DNA from: Dissophora ornata | Taxonomy: Eukaryota; Mortierellomycota; Mortierellomycetes; Mortierellales; Mortierellaceae | NCBI GenBank assembly: GCA_025201705.1 | Contig: MU616953.1 | Span: forward strand, 1 to 30,438 | Direction: 5' to 3' | DNA length: 30,438 bases | In this document: positions 12,171 to 23,112 of the stretch, piece by piece | Position numbering within the stretch: position 1 is the stretch's first letter | Layout of the letters: the number at the start of each line of letters is the position of its first letter | The notes under the pieces: generated by a model | What the model saw: the letters and a program-made list of their open reading frames with translations, nothing else | The model's database searches: none | Told to the model about the DNA's origin: nothing | Made by a program: the position numbers and the translations under genes

Positions 12171-13322
12171 TCTCTTTTCTTTCTTTCCGCACTTCTTTCA
12201 CAGTGTGAAAAGTAGTCTCGTTCTTGTACGGCGTCCCGCGGAGTGAAGGAAGGGAAGAGGGGGATAGAAAGGATGGTATGGTTACAAACAAACAAACAAA
12301 AAAAAGAAGAAGAAAGAGAAAGAGAAAGGAGAGGAGGAGGAGGGGGGAGAACCAGAAAGAGAGTGTGTGAATGGGCAATGGGATGGCCGTTGTTGTTGTT
12401 GTTGTTGTTTTTTGCTGTAGCTTTTGGTTGAGCTTGAACCTTGCAAAAGAACGCTTTCTTTCCGCCCCCCTAGACGCTTCTCTTGTTTTCTTGGTCATGA
12501 TCAATTGATCAATGGCGCATTTCAGTCCCCCCTCTCTCTTTTGCGCAGGGAATCATTACAGTCGACGTTCTCCTGAATGACACTTTTCTCGCCATGAGAC
12601 ATGATCTCAAACCCGCATTGCCATGTCTCTACTCCTGTATTTTGCAGAGGGGCAAGGCAACGCCCAATCATCACCGCAACGTGTTGACCTACCCGCTTGC
12701 AGCACAAAAGCAGGGAGGGGGAGAGTGTTGGGTCGGTCTCCCTGGCTGCGACGACAACAATAGACAGAAGCAAGAGTCTGTGCAAATGCCAGGCAGAGCC
12801 GGGATGGCGCTGTGTTGTCGCACAAAATACGTGCGTCCGTCCGTGCATTTGTATCAGTGGCACGGTGCGCGACGCCTCGTCTACATTGGGCATGTGGGCT
12901 GCAGATAGGCCATTGCATCATTGGGACACATGGAAACATGTGCATTGAAGCGGAGATAGGATAGACTACTACTCTCCAGCTGCTCAGCATGGAACTTGCT
13001 GCCCCGCCAGGGAAGCGGAGTAACGGGAACGGGAACGTGCGTGTGCTTGGGAGCACAGAGGACATGTCCAGCCAGCCAATATGAGCAACAGTTCCCACAG
13101 AGCAACAGAGCAGGGTCTTCTTTCAGCCACTGGCAAGCAATCACTTTCTCACGCAACCATCGCTCCCAGAAAGGCTCATTTCTTGTTTGCCCTTCCCTTG
13201 CATTCTACCTTTTCTGCCGATCAGCCTACTTGCCTTGACTCATCAACCATACCATTTCTAGTCAACTGTCCATCTTCCCATAAACCAACCACTCTTTAAA
13301 TCACCCATAACCACACTCAACC
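12171..13322. promoter_or_regulatory. divergent promoter region between the cotransporter and ACMSD genes
   Basis: The 1152 bases lie between the two divergent start codons. Next to the cotransporter start, the minus strand is pyrimidine-rich with a (TTG)n run at about 12386-12409 on the plus strand. A CCAAT pentamer sits at 13076-13080, about 243 bases before the ACMSD start. The open frames in this stretch have no domain, splice support or natural composition. No gene is called here. Confidence 0.5.
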
Positions 13323-14887
13323 ATGAAGGACGAATTTAAGCCAGCTGGTCCTGCCCCAGGCATGAACCATGCCGATGTCGCCGTGGCTGTCCAGGCCGAG
13401 AAGGATAAGAACGGCCTCCAGCGCAACACAAAGTTTCTCAAGATCGACATGCACACGTACGGAAAGAGAATCCTACCTCTGCATTACATTACCTTGTTCA
13501 GCTCCATGCCTGCAGTCATCACTACTACTCTGCTCCATTATTCGCTGATGCGCTCGCTACCTTTCAATTGAACTGCATTACATAGCCATATCCTTCCCAA
13601 GCACTGGCCAGATCTGAAGAAGAAGTATGGGTATGGTTCATGGATTCAACTTGACCATATTTCCCCTGTAAGTCGCTGTCGACTCGTTCGCACAAAGCCT
13701 CAGTTTCAAGAGGGCGCTTGAGCTGATCATTTCCATGTCCAACATTCTAGGGCAAAGCCAACATGATGATGGATGGCAAGAACTTTAGAACTATCGAATG
13801 CAACTGTTGGTCTTCGGAGCAGCGTGTCAAAGAGTGCAATGCCACTGACGTCGATGTCCAGGTAACGGTTATTCCATTCCGACCAATCACAAAAAAAAAA
13901 AAAAAAGGACCACCCTTGAGCTTTTGTGCAAAAACAGTGTCTTGAGGCTCACTTCCGTCATTGTGTCCTCCACAGGTTCTGTCGACTGTCCCTGTCATGT
14001 TCAATTACTCTGCCCGCCCAGAACACACGTTGGATTTGGCTAGATATTTGAACGATCACATCGCTCAGGTGGTCGCTGAGGATCCTAAGCGCTTTGTGGG
14101 TTTGGGAACACTGCCCATGCAGGCTCCTGAGCTTGCGGTTCAGGAATTGAAGCGTTGTCGCGAGGAGCTCGGTTTGGCTGGAATTCAGATTGGAAGCCAT
14201 ATTAACGACTGGAACTTGGATGCACCTGAACTGGATCCCATTTGGGCTGCCTGCGAAGAGACCAACGCTGTAGTCTTTGTGCACCCATGGGACATGGATA
14301 ACAAGGGGAGGATGGAGAAGTACTGGTTCCCCTGGTTGGTTGGCATGCCCTGCGAGACCACCATCTCGATCTGCGCTATGGTCATGGGTGGTGTGCTCGA
14401 GCGCTTCCCTAAACTGAAGGTCTCATTCGCACATGGAGGCGGTTCCTTCCCTGCAACTGTAGGTCGCATTCAGCACGGATTTGAGGTTCGCCCTGATTTG
14501 TGCGCGACGAGAACCAAGAACGGACCTATGTAAGTGCCCACCATCTTTACCCGATTGCTCTGGATGTGCTAGCATTGGAGTGGTCGAAAAACATCATATT
14601 TACCTTATCTGTGGTTTTTATGGCCATCTAGGACATATATGAACCGAATCTTTGTTGACTCATTGGTCCACGATGAAGAGACGCTCGAGTTCTTGATCAA
14701 GAAGATGGGCATTGACAATATCATGCTTGGATCCGACTATCCGTTCCCATTGGGCGAGCTCCATCCTGGCAAGATGATCGAGGAGGCTCGCTGGCTGACA
14801 GATGAAGAAAAGGTGAAGCTACTCAGCGGAAACGCCATCAAGTTCTTAGGACTTGAGCACCTAGAGAATAACGAGATGGTAGAGTAG
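13323..14887 (+). CDS. ACMSD: 2-amino-3-carboxymuconate-6-semialdehyde decarboxylase (ACMSD)
   Basis: Five exons (13323-13456, 13586-13667, 13751-13861, 13976-14529, 14632-14887) encode 378 residues, with all phases consistent. The enzyme is a zinc-dependent amidohydrolase-2 family decarboxylase of the kynurenine pathway. It takes the product of 3-hydroxyanthranilate dioxygenase away from quinolinate/NAD synthesis. Expected metal and catalytic residues are visible: H44-T-H46 (split by intron 1), H212 in HPWDM, H262 in FAHGGG and D329 in GSDYPFP. Other strong matches are LGTLPMQAPELAVQE, PWLVGMPCETTI and DSLVHD. Compared with the animal enzyme (about 336 residues), it has an N-terminal extension of about 38 residues before KIDMHT, which does not look like a clear targeting peptide. 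The ATG at 13323 is the first in frame, in an ACCATG context. The next gene starts 203 bp downstream on the same strand. Confidence 0.95.
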
Positions 14888-15090
14888 GAAACGAGGAAGG
14901 TACCAAAGACTACAAAAAATGTGCACCATGTGCATGGTAGATAGAAATAGCGAATTAAATTGTCTGTGGCTTAGATCTCCAAATGCCCATATGATCTTTG
15001 GCGAAACAGCTTGGCTCTGTTCTTACCCTTCTGTTCAAAGCGACTCTGGACCCACCGACAACCCACCACTACTAAAAGAACAACAACACC

Positions 15091-16051
15091 ATGTCCTATA
15101 ACGGAATTGGTCTTAGCACAGCCCGTGGGTCAGGCACCAATGGATATATTGTGCGTAATCTCGGCCACTTGAGGCACAGAAAAACCGATTTTCTGCAGGC
15201 GGATCCCTATGACGATGAACCCAAGATTCGAAAGCCCAATGCAGAGCTTGTCCAGCATGAGCAGAAGCGGTCGATCGAAGTCAAGTGCATGACCCTGCAG
15301 GATGAACTTGAGGACGAAGGGTATGTACCCCCATCTTTGTTTTGATCTCCAAACCCCCCCCCCCCCAGCTGCCTTAGATGCGGGTTCATCTTGATGCTTC
15401 GCTGACACTCCATTTGTTTTACCATTCATAATATATAGTGTGGATGAGGAAGAAGTCGAAAGACAAGTGAGCGCGCTGCGAGTAAAGTTGTCAGGTCTAT
15501 TGGAAAAGGCGACAACAGACGCCGCTCTAGCTGTAGTAAAGGCTGCGGAGAGGGAGGCTGCTCAAATGGCGGCCGCTGAGGCCAGGGCCGAAAAAAGGGT
15601 AGCAGATAGAGCAGCGGCAGCGGCGGCGGCAGCAGCAGCCAAGGAATCAGCAAAGTCAGGAAAGTCAGGAAAGTCGAGGGACAAAGACGTCAGAAGAGGA
15701 CGCTCCCGTTCGCGGACACCACCTTCGAAGAGAAGACGCTACTCGCCTTCCGTCTCCCGGTCTCGTTCCCGATCTGTTTCACAATCCCGTTCTCCCTCCA
15801 GGACTCCTTCTCGCTCTCGTTCGCCACCTCCAAGATCGTCGAGAAGACGTAGAGGACACTCGAGCTCGAGATCTCGCTCCAGATCGCCTGTGACGAGTCG
15901 CCGTCCTCAGAAGGGCAGAGACTATCATGCGAGATCAAAGTCTGCCTCTAGGTCGCCCTCTCGGTCACGATCGAGGTCTGCCTCCCGGTCTTCCTCTCGC
16001 TCCAGGTCAAGGTCATACTCCAAGTCGTCCTCCCGATCCCGTTCGCCTTAA
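15091..16051 (+). CDS. CWC21: Cwc21/SRRM2-like spliceosomal protein with RS domain
   Basis: Two exons (15091-15320, 15439-16051; 118-bp intron containing a C14 run) encode 280 residues. The N-terminus MSYNGIGLSTARGSGTNGY is the hallmark of Cwc21 and human SRRM2. The cwf21 domain (about 55-95: HEQKRSIEVKCMTLQDELED, then EEEVERQVSALR) spans the intron. A short Ala-rich segment with poly-Ala follows at about 155-175, and then a basic RS domain with many RS/SR dipeptides reaching the end (SRSRSP). Family members contact the U5 protein Prp8 and the catalytic core of the spliceosome in the nucleus. Budding-yeast Cwc21 lacks the long RS tail, whereas animal SRRM2 has a huge one, so this gene has an intermediate form. 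The start is fixed by the conserved N-terminus. Confidence 0.95.
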
Positions 16052-16771
16052 GAGACGGACACGAAGTCTTACACCGTGGATTGAATCAACAAAGCAATCT
16101 TTTTTTTTATTCTAGCAACTTTTGGAGAATAATTGTATAGTAAAGCGACTTGAAATGATACAATAGGTTGTTCCTGGGTCTCCGCGAGTAGCTATACGTC
16201 ACCGTATTGATCCCGTTCAACGGAGCTTGTTTCTACAACACAATGCCCTTTTCTTTATTGCCATTTCTACTCTTTCTTTAATAATGCACGATAATGTCCC
16301 TTGCTGTATCTGGAGCTGAATATTCTGCTGTCATTGACAACTTGATAAAGCTTTCCAGGCAAATACCTTATTTCCATTAAAAGTTTCGGCCAATCAGGAA
16401 ACCAGGAAACTTGTGCTGGTTTTATTTATTCCGTGTCGGTCCCTTTGCTCAACTCTCAGCTGCAGGCGGGCACGAGGAAAATAAAGCAATCCTGGTCGCA
16501 TCATTGGCTTCCAACTTTCCTCCTCAGCTTCCATTCCATTCGGCGTTGTCGTTCTTTTGCTTTTGCTTCTTTTCTCATTTCCCCTCTCTCATCCCTGCTC
16601 CATCCTAATCCGCGTTTGCCCCCTTCAGTTTGCCGCAGTCGCATCGAACTGAGACAGTGCAAACCAACGCTACCCAAGGTCCATCGCTTTGTGTATTTCC
16701 CCTGAAGAGCCAAACAAAATACAAATCCAAATATCCCCACCAACTTTTTTCCATACCCCACACGGACTTGA
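16052..16771. promoter_or_regulatory. intergenic region and promoter of the dynein light intermediate chain gene
   Basis: The 720 bases contain the 3' end of the Cwc21 gene and the promoter of the next gene. A CCAAT pentamer is at 16390-16394 and an inverted ATTGG near 16504, followed by a C/T-rich stretch at about 16510-16610 that probably marks the start region. No coding sequence is supported. Confidence 0.45.
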
Positions 16772-18745
16772 ATGGCAGCTGCCACCACTGCAACAAACAC
16801 TTCAACCATGGCGGGAACAGAGGCTGCCAACGCTGCATCAGCCACCACAGCAGCGAACGGAGCAACGGCAGGAGCATCAGCAGCAAACGGCTCCAACAGC
16901 AACAATACAAGCAGCAGCAACTCGACCGAAGTCTGGTCGGGTCTTCTAAAGAGCGTCGCGTCCTCACGCCTTGTGTCGGCAAAAGATGTCATCATCCTCG
17001 GTGACCCCCATTCGGGCAAGTCGACCCTGATTGAGCTCCTCAAGACGGCGCTTCCGACCCCGTCCTCGGACGCCCTTGCGAACGGTGCGGACGGCTCCAA
17101 CAACGTCAACGGAGCCTTACCAGCAGGACAGAATGGAGTGTCGAACACGGGCAATGGCTCTGCGCCGGTGATGGTAGAGATGGGCACGAGCACAGGCGAG
17201 GACCACCTTTTCGCAGACGGACAAAAGAAGAATGACCTGGCCCTAAGCTACTCTTACTGGGATGTTGAAGACGATGAGAACGAAGGTATTCCTCCCCCCC
17301 GCGTCGCAACAGTTGGCACTACTCTGAACATTCTCCTCACGCCTGATAACAAAGTGCAATTCAGGGTGCAAAAGGTGACTGACACTTCTTCTGGCTACTC
17401 TTCATGATAACTAGATACTGTGGCAAGACTGGGCTTATATCAGATTGCAGGATCGAACAAGAGCTACTACGCGCTGCTCAAGTACTGTTTTAACACCAAG
17501 ACAATCGCCAACTCGGCTGTGATGATTGTCTTGGACTGGTCAAAGCCCTGGACGTTTATGGAGACACTCCTGCGTTGGGTCAAGGTGCTCGACACCGCCA
17601 TTAAGCAGATCTGCCAGGAAGGCGCCGTGGCGACCGCAACCTGGACCAAAGGAAAGGCGATGGTGGAAGAGCTCCAGGAAAAGTGTACGTGCCATACCAT
17701 GCAATCAATAACAGCATGTGTCTCTGTCGAATGTCTGTGCCTCTTTTTGCCTCTACCCCGTGGGTTTGTGTCGATATTGTACCCTCCGCGCGAGAGAATC
17801 CCCTTTTATCTTATTTTCTTCTGCATGTTTATCTCATGAGCGTGCGTGGTTTACCATCCCTCTGTCCTGGCAAAGGGCCAACTAGTCCCCTAGTCTCTTG
17901 ACTGATCACATTTCCCTCGCAGTTTGTTGATTGAATTTTTTTATCGCCGTCATTAATTATTGTTGAGCTGATACTCTCGCTTTCACATGGTGTTGGCTCG
18001 TAAGCTTCCTTCCCTCATTCTGACTCTCACTTTACACGTCGCAGAAAGGAGGGCGTGTAATTATTGTCTACCCAACTAATGCTCGATGCATGTGCCACTT
18101 TTTTTTTGTGTTGTGTTGTGCTGCTATTTACCATACGTGCCAATTAGTGAGCCGCTTTCTTCAAGAATATACCGAACCACAGGCCAATCCGGCGGCCGGA
18201 ACATCAGCCTTTAGTGAGAGTCAGACTTTCAGCCTTGGATCGACAGATGCCCAGTCAGTTCTGTTACCCCTGACAGAGGGGTGCCTCACCAACAACACAG
18301 GAGTACCCATCGTCATTGTCTGCACAAAGGTATAGAGACCAAACTCTATACGTCTCATTGCTAAGATTGCTGTTATATCTGTTGCCCATGCTGACAGCAA
18401 TGAATTGGGAAAATGGCACATGTATAGTCCGATTATATCAACAGCCTGGAGCGTGAGATGGACTACAAGGAGGAGACATTCGATTATATCCAACAGTCGT
18501 TGAGGACCATCTGCTTAAAATGTAAGCGAAACAGACTACACTGCACTGCACAATACACCATGCAGAAAAGGCGACGCCTGTTCTCGGCTTTCCTTATCTA
18601 ATAATATTTATACTATTTAATTGTCTCTCTTTCACTAGATGGCGCAAGCTTGTTCTATACCTCAATCCACCACCCTCACACATATGCTAACCTTCGCCAA
18701 TATCTGTTGCACCGACTCCTGACCCCGTCCACGCTCAACAGCGCT

Positions 18746-18776
<31 letters not shown>

Positions 18777-19884
18777 CGTCGACGTTCCCGTTCAGGTTGC
18801 GTGCACAGGTTGTGGAACGCGATCAGGTGATGGTCCCTGCTGGCTGGGACTCGATTGGAAAGATCAAGGTGTTGAGGAATGGATTTGACTGTGAAGGAGT
18901 TGCAGATGGATGGGAATCGGATATGAAGGCTCAGGCTGATGGAGCACAACAGGCCAATGGCACGACTGCACCTGCAGCAGGATCTGATGCGGGTGCCCGA
19001 CAGGTTTATGAGGAGGTGATTGTTAACCCAAAGCGCAGCAATGCGGTAAGTTCGTTTTCCATCTTCATCTTCTTTCTTCTCTTCTGACGTGATGCTAAAG
19101 GGTCTTCAGTTGGAAAAGAGGCATTAACAAATGGACACTCATAATATGATGGAATTAGCCTGCCACGATACAACCCCTGATCACAGCTGAGGACGATCAA
19201 GTGTTCTTGGACAAGTTACAACGCACTGGTAGCGAGCTTCCCAGCGGAGTAGGGTCGGGAGGCCTTAACGGTTCGGCCAATGGACCACCTGTGGTGGGAC
19301 CCCTTAGCTCAGGATACACGTCGATGCTCAACAGCCACCATGCCAGCCCACCACCTGCGATGTCGTCTGGTGGTCAATCGATCGGATATGATTCAGATGA
19401 TGTGGAAGGCCGTCTGAAGCGACTCACATCTCAAAAGTCCAAGGTGAATGGAGGTGGTGGCAGCTCCTCGGGATTGCTTGGTCCATCCTTATCAGAGGCT
19501 GGTGTTGGAGCTGGAGCTGGAGGAATGTCGGCCGCAAGCATGAAGTACTTGAAGTCGATGAACGAGAATGGACGACAGATGCCACCAATGGCGGGCGCAG
19601 GCAACAGCGGTGCAGCTTCGTCGTTAATGGGAGGCCTAGGAGGTACTAACGGTCTCCAGCGTACTGGCAGCGCGGGCGGTGGAGCAGGTACACTTGGAGG
19701 CGCCAGTGCAGCTTCCGGTCAGGCCGAGTCGGCAGCAATCTCGCATTTCTTCCAGTCGTTGATGACGCGTAAAGGATCTGGACTTGCGGCAGGAGGAGGA
19801 GGTTTGGGTGGTTTGGGTGGCGCAGGTGCAGCTGCTGCCGGTGGATCGCCTTCGGCCGCTGGATCCGGTAGCAATGACGCATAA
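16772..19884 (+). CDS. DLIC: cytoplasmic dynein light intermediate chain
   Basis: Six exons (16772-17285, 17415-17684, 18148-18329, 18428-18521, 18639-19045, 19159-19884) encode 730 residues. The N-terminus is Ala/Asn/Ser-rich. A Ras-like domain follows with P-loop GDPHSGKST (residues 77-85), YWDVEDDENE/DTVARLGLYQ across intron 1, VLDWSKPW, IVIVCTK, and KEETFDYIQQSLRTICLKYG into SLFYTS. AEDDQVFLDKL (exon 6) closes the globular part. The rest is Gly/Ser-rich except for AESAAISHFFQSLMTRK, with HFFQSLMTRK at 685-694. This matches the C-terminal helix of animal chains that binds cargo adaptors (FFNSLLSKK type). The protein joins the dynein heavy chain to adaptors for microtubule minus-end transport. 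A short poly-Gln lies in exon 5. Intron 2 is unusually long (463 bp). The end is followed at once by a 77-base A tract. Confidence 0.93.
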
Positions 19885-19888
19885 TGAG

Positions 19889-19965
<77 letters not shown>
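19889..19965 (+). repeat. uninterrupted 77-base poly(A) tract
   Basis: Seventy-seven consecutive A begin four bases after the dynein chain stop codon (TAA, TGAG, then A77). They are followed by GAC, another A run, and a short degenerate array of CAATGGCA-type units (about 19979-20010). The tract is genomic and lies upstream of the AATAAA at 20188, so it should sit inside the transcript. Its exact length may be a sequencing or assembly estimate. Confidence 0.9.
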
Positions 19966-19967
<2 letters not shown>

Positions 19968-20187
19968 CAAAAAAAAATCAACAATGGCAACAATGGCAGC
20001 AATGGCAGTGGCGAAAGGTATACAAACAGCAATGGATAGAATCAGGGTTTGTTATTCTAGGCAAGTCAAAGGTCATGACAAGCCATTCGCTACACTGTCG
20101 CCCACACCCTTATGATAAACAATATGTCGCCTCAGCCAAACAAAACAACTCCTCAGATATACGCAAGCACCCATTCGAAATCGCATC

Positions 20188-20193
20188 AATAAA
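20188..20193 (+). terminator. AATAAA polyadenylation signal of the dynein chain gene
   Basis: A canonical AATAAA lies 304 bases after the plus-strand stop codon. It is the first clear signal downstream of the A77 tract. Confidence 0.5.
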
Positions 20194-20286
20194 GATACAA
20201 AACATGACGGTAGTAATGAACCAGGACTGTTCCAAAGGCGAAGGGGGTGACATTTCAAAAGCTGGCTTGACGCGAACAAATCTCAT

Positions 20287-20292
20287 TTTATT
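20287..20292 (-). terminator. AATAAA polyadenylation signal of the UBX gene
   Basis: On the minus strand an AATAAA lies 91 bases after the stop of the UBX gene. The two convergent transcripts therefore probably end within about 150 bp of each other. Confidence 0.5.
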
Positions 20293-20382
20293 TCACACTG
20301 CTAATGCGGGCAACGTTTGTTGAAACATCGACCATCTTTTGGCGGTTCCCTATCGTATATCCTGCTTTTTTTGAATACACAT

Positions 20383-22048
20383 TTAGTTGTTGGTAACGGC
20401 CAAGGCACCAGAGGGAACAAGCTGCAGTTCGTTCAGCGACTTTTCCAAGTTGTCGCCGTCCAGAACTTTCCTTGGGAATGTTGTCATCAACTTGAAGCTT
20501 CCTTGTCGGTGTTCGCGCATGAAGTCGTAAACTACACTCAACTTGTCCGAGGCTTGGAACGCTATTTTTTTACGAATATGAAGAGTTTTTTTTTTTTTAG
20601 TCCCATTAGATTATGATGCGATAGCATGGACAGACATGAACAAACACAATATAGGATGAGTAACGCACTGTGAACGATGGGTTGTTGCCCCTCTGGCTGA
20701 CGGATCTGCAAACGCGCCTCTGTATAGACCTTGGTCTGTGCCGGTGCCGCCGCTGAAGAAGCCTGTGCCTGAGCAGCAGCAGCGACATTCGCCTGTTGAA
20801 TCCCCGCAGCCTGCTGCTTCTTCCTCAGTCTCTCCTGCTTATCGGCTTCAATCTTGGCCTTGATCGCCAACTTTGCTAAACGATCTTGCTCCTTCTCCTT
20901 CTTCTTGAGGTCAACCATCTTCTTCATCTCCTTCTCCTCCAACTTGGCTTTGACCTCCGTCAGGTCTTGACCTGCTTTGCGACGGATCTTCTCCGATGTC
21001 TTTTGGTCCTCTTTATCAGCAAGGACTTTGGCGGCGCGTTTTTCGGAGAGACGCTGTTTGAGTTCTGCAAGTTTGGCTTGCTTTTCTTCGTCCGTCAGGG
21101 GTTTGATGGCAGTTGTAGATTCCGCAAAGTTGACGTGTTCAGTTCGCATTGCGTGCCTTTGAGCGGCCTCAGCTGAGAATATAGTTGTCGTTATTATTAT
21201 TTTTTTCCGTCCAGAGACCAAAGGTTGAGCGAAAGTTAGGAATACGAAAAAAAAACCCCCCCCTCACTCAGCAAAAAAGTAACCACGTCCTGTCTGGGAA
21301 CTAACCGTTTTTTAGGATCATCTGGCAATCCTGGCAGATAAGCGATTGCGGAGTCTGTTCTCCATCCTGGATCACATCGCCCTCTAAAAGCACCAAGCAT
21401 TCATGCATTAGCAACAGAAAATAAGATAACAAAAAGAAAAGACGTTGGACGTTAGAATGATGCGAAAAGAGACCCAACACATTTGTCCTCTTTATCAAAA
21501 AACAAAGTTGTAACAAACATATCACGCGGCGCACCTTTTTCCGTTGAATCCTCATCAGCTGCAGCATTTGAAGACGAGGAAGGCGCGCCAACGGCTCCTC
21601 CAGCGTGCTCTGGGATAGCGTCATCGATATCAGGATCTTCAGAGTGCTCCACAAGCCTAAAGGACGTATTAGATAGAGGTTGCGTAACTGTGTGTCAACT
21701 CAAACGTTGCCGCAGTCGATATTCAACAGTCCATAATCTTTTGCTCTGCCGCTAAAACAAATCCATACCAGTCCATGGCGGGTTGGAGTCCAGCGTTCTT
21801 GGTAGCCCTCATAGCCTTAAGACTAACAGAAACAATAAAACAACAACGTGGCGGGATGATAAGTCGCGGGTAATCCAGTTGGGGATGTCTTTGTGGCGTC
21901 AGGCGCCTTCCTTTTCTTCTTTTTTTTCTTAGTGTTCTGTGCATGCCTCCTCCTACAGCGTTCGATGAACAAGCACTCCTAGAAACAATCATTACACGCG
22001 GTTTCGGGGAAAGCCCATTTCCACTAGTTGGTCAGCATCGGAAGCCAT
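20383..22048 (-). CDS. UBXN1: UBXN1/SAKS1-like UBA-UBX protein (Cdc48/p97 adaptor)
   Basis: Six minus-strand exons (22048-21996, 21822-21769, 21656-21535, 21383-21306, 21172-20669, 20561-20383) encode 329 residues. The UBA domain occupies about residues 1-45 (DQLVEMGFPRNRV, then AMDWLVEHSEDPD). A C2H2-like pair follows: SLICQDCQ, then RHAMRTEHVNFAEST. After that comes IKPLTDEEKQAKLAEL, as in human UBXN1. A long charged coiled coil runs to about residue 225. The C-terminal UBX domain begins near TEARLQIRQPEG and ends ALAVTNN, with a TTFPRKV loop in place of the usual FPR p97-binding loop, so FPR is kept. UBX proteins recruit ubiquitylated clients to Cdc48/p97. Donor GTGCGT sites (introns 3 and 5) are weak but are required by phase. 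The ATG in ACCATGG context fixes the start. Confidence 0.94.
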
Positions 22049-22466
22049 GGTTGTTTGTATAGTGGTTGCTGTGAAGATGTTGGGGAATCTGTGGGTTGTT
22101 GAGGAATTGAGGAATGCGAGAAACGGCACTGACGCGCTCGCGACACTTTCGAAAGGTGCGTAGTGATCACGTGGTTTCTTGCAGGACACGCGTTTTCTAC
22201 TGTCGTGACGTTCTTATTGGCGCCTTTCAAGTCCAACCCAACCGCCTTGGGCGTTCACAAGAGACTAAACAGCTGGATTTTTGGCAGTGGATCTGCCCAC
22301 CCATACGAGAACATGGACTAGAAAAACAATTTATGGACAAACAAAGACTGGAAAGCGTTGGAATGTCCTGACAATAACAGGATAAGAAGGAAGGGAAATG
22401 GGATTTTCATTTTTTTTTTTTTCGCTTAGAAGATGTTTCCACGTGCGGACTTTCTTTTTTTTTGTT
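22049..22466. promoter_or_regulatory. spacer between two minus-strand genes
   Basis: The 418 bases hold the 3' end of the OB-like gene and the promoter of the UBX gene. A possible extra exon of the former is at 22367-22318 (see that entry). Otherwise only T runs are visible and no further gene is supported. Confidence 0.5.
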
Positions 22467-23112
22467 TTAGTTACCATTCCAAGGATAAATGGTCCATGAA
22501 TCACCTTCGAGAGTCTCTGCAAAGATGGTTTCCCCGTACCCGGGGATATCAATAAAGCTGGCATTCTTGATCACGATTTCATCGCACTCGTTAAACTTTG
22601 GGAGCTGATAGGATTCGGATGCAAGGATAACGACTTTTCGTTCGACACGGGCCTGGAAGTCCCGGATGATGAAAGATATAGCCCACTCTGTCAAAAGGGC
22701 AAAGGAAAGATGAAGATTGAAAATACTTGTTACAATAATGTCAAAACAGTCAATATGCAAGGAACCCGACGAAAGGGTTGACATGGGCAAGCTAGACCTA
22801 TTTTACAGCAGTGTTTGTACCTGGAGGTCCCTCAGTGAACTGAAAGGGCTGCTCGAGGATTTCAACCATTCTGCCACAGACCGTAAGACCGCTGGATCCG
22901 AATTTCGGCTTCAAATCATTCAATGGCGTGGTTCCCTAAGAGCGGACGCGATTTATAGGTTCAAAGTTGGAGCAAGTCAGCCTATTGTCACAAATATTCC
23001 AGCCCAACATTGTCCTCCTGCTATTTTTATAAGCGTCATAACGTACAGCATCCTCTGCATGCGCCGAAGCGAACTGGGCCTTTCTTCTGGCAATAGCATC
23101 TGCAATGTCCAT
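22467..23112 (-). CDS. small protein, probable single OB fold (POT1/TEBP-like), function unknown
   Basis: Three minus-strand exons (23112-23047, 22935-22821, 22687-22467) encode 133 residues; introns of 111 and 133 bp are GT-AG and in phase. The N-terminus (MDIADAIARRKAQFASAHAE) is helical. The rest reads like five beta strands: LTVCGRMVEILEQP, AISFIIRDFQ, ERKVVILASES, CDEIVIKNASFIDIPGYG, and GDSWTIYPWNG. The order 'G+hhE..F.I.D..h....hLP.h..CDEIVI+...' resembles the first OB fold of POT1/TEBP telomere-binding proteins, but this is pattern reading only. LP-K-F at the L-P position supports it. An alternative 3' end exists: donor G|GTAACT at 22475/22474 spliced to 22367 would replace the last Asn with 16 residues, stopping at 22318. 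Not recognised as a named gene. Confidence 0.7.

Noticed and set aside
12607..13098. 163-codon minus-strand frame between the divergent genes
   Set aside because: Composition is random-like, it overlaps other open frames equally, and it sits where two promoters must be.
17286..17407. Open reading through intron 1 of the dynein chain (IPPPRVATVGTTLNILL and onward)
   Set aside because: The read-through breaks the conserved DENE/DTVARLG junction and soon stops. The GTATTC donor and CTAG acceptor restore phase and the family motif exactly.
19784..20323. Plus-strand frame with a poly-Lys centre
   Set aside because: It is the A77 tract translated; the dynein frame ends at 19884 and the rest is 3' untranslated sequence.
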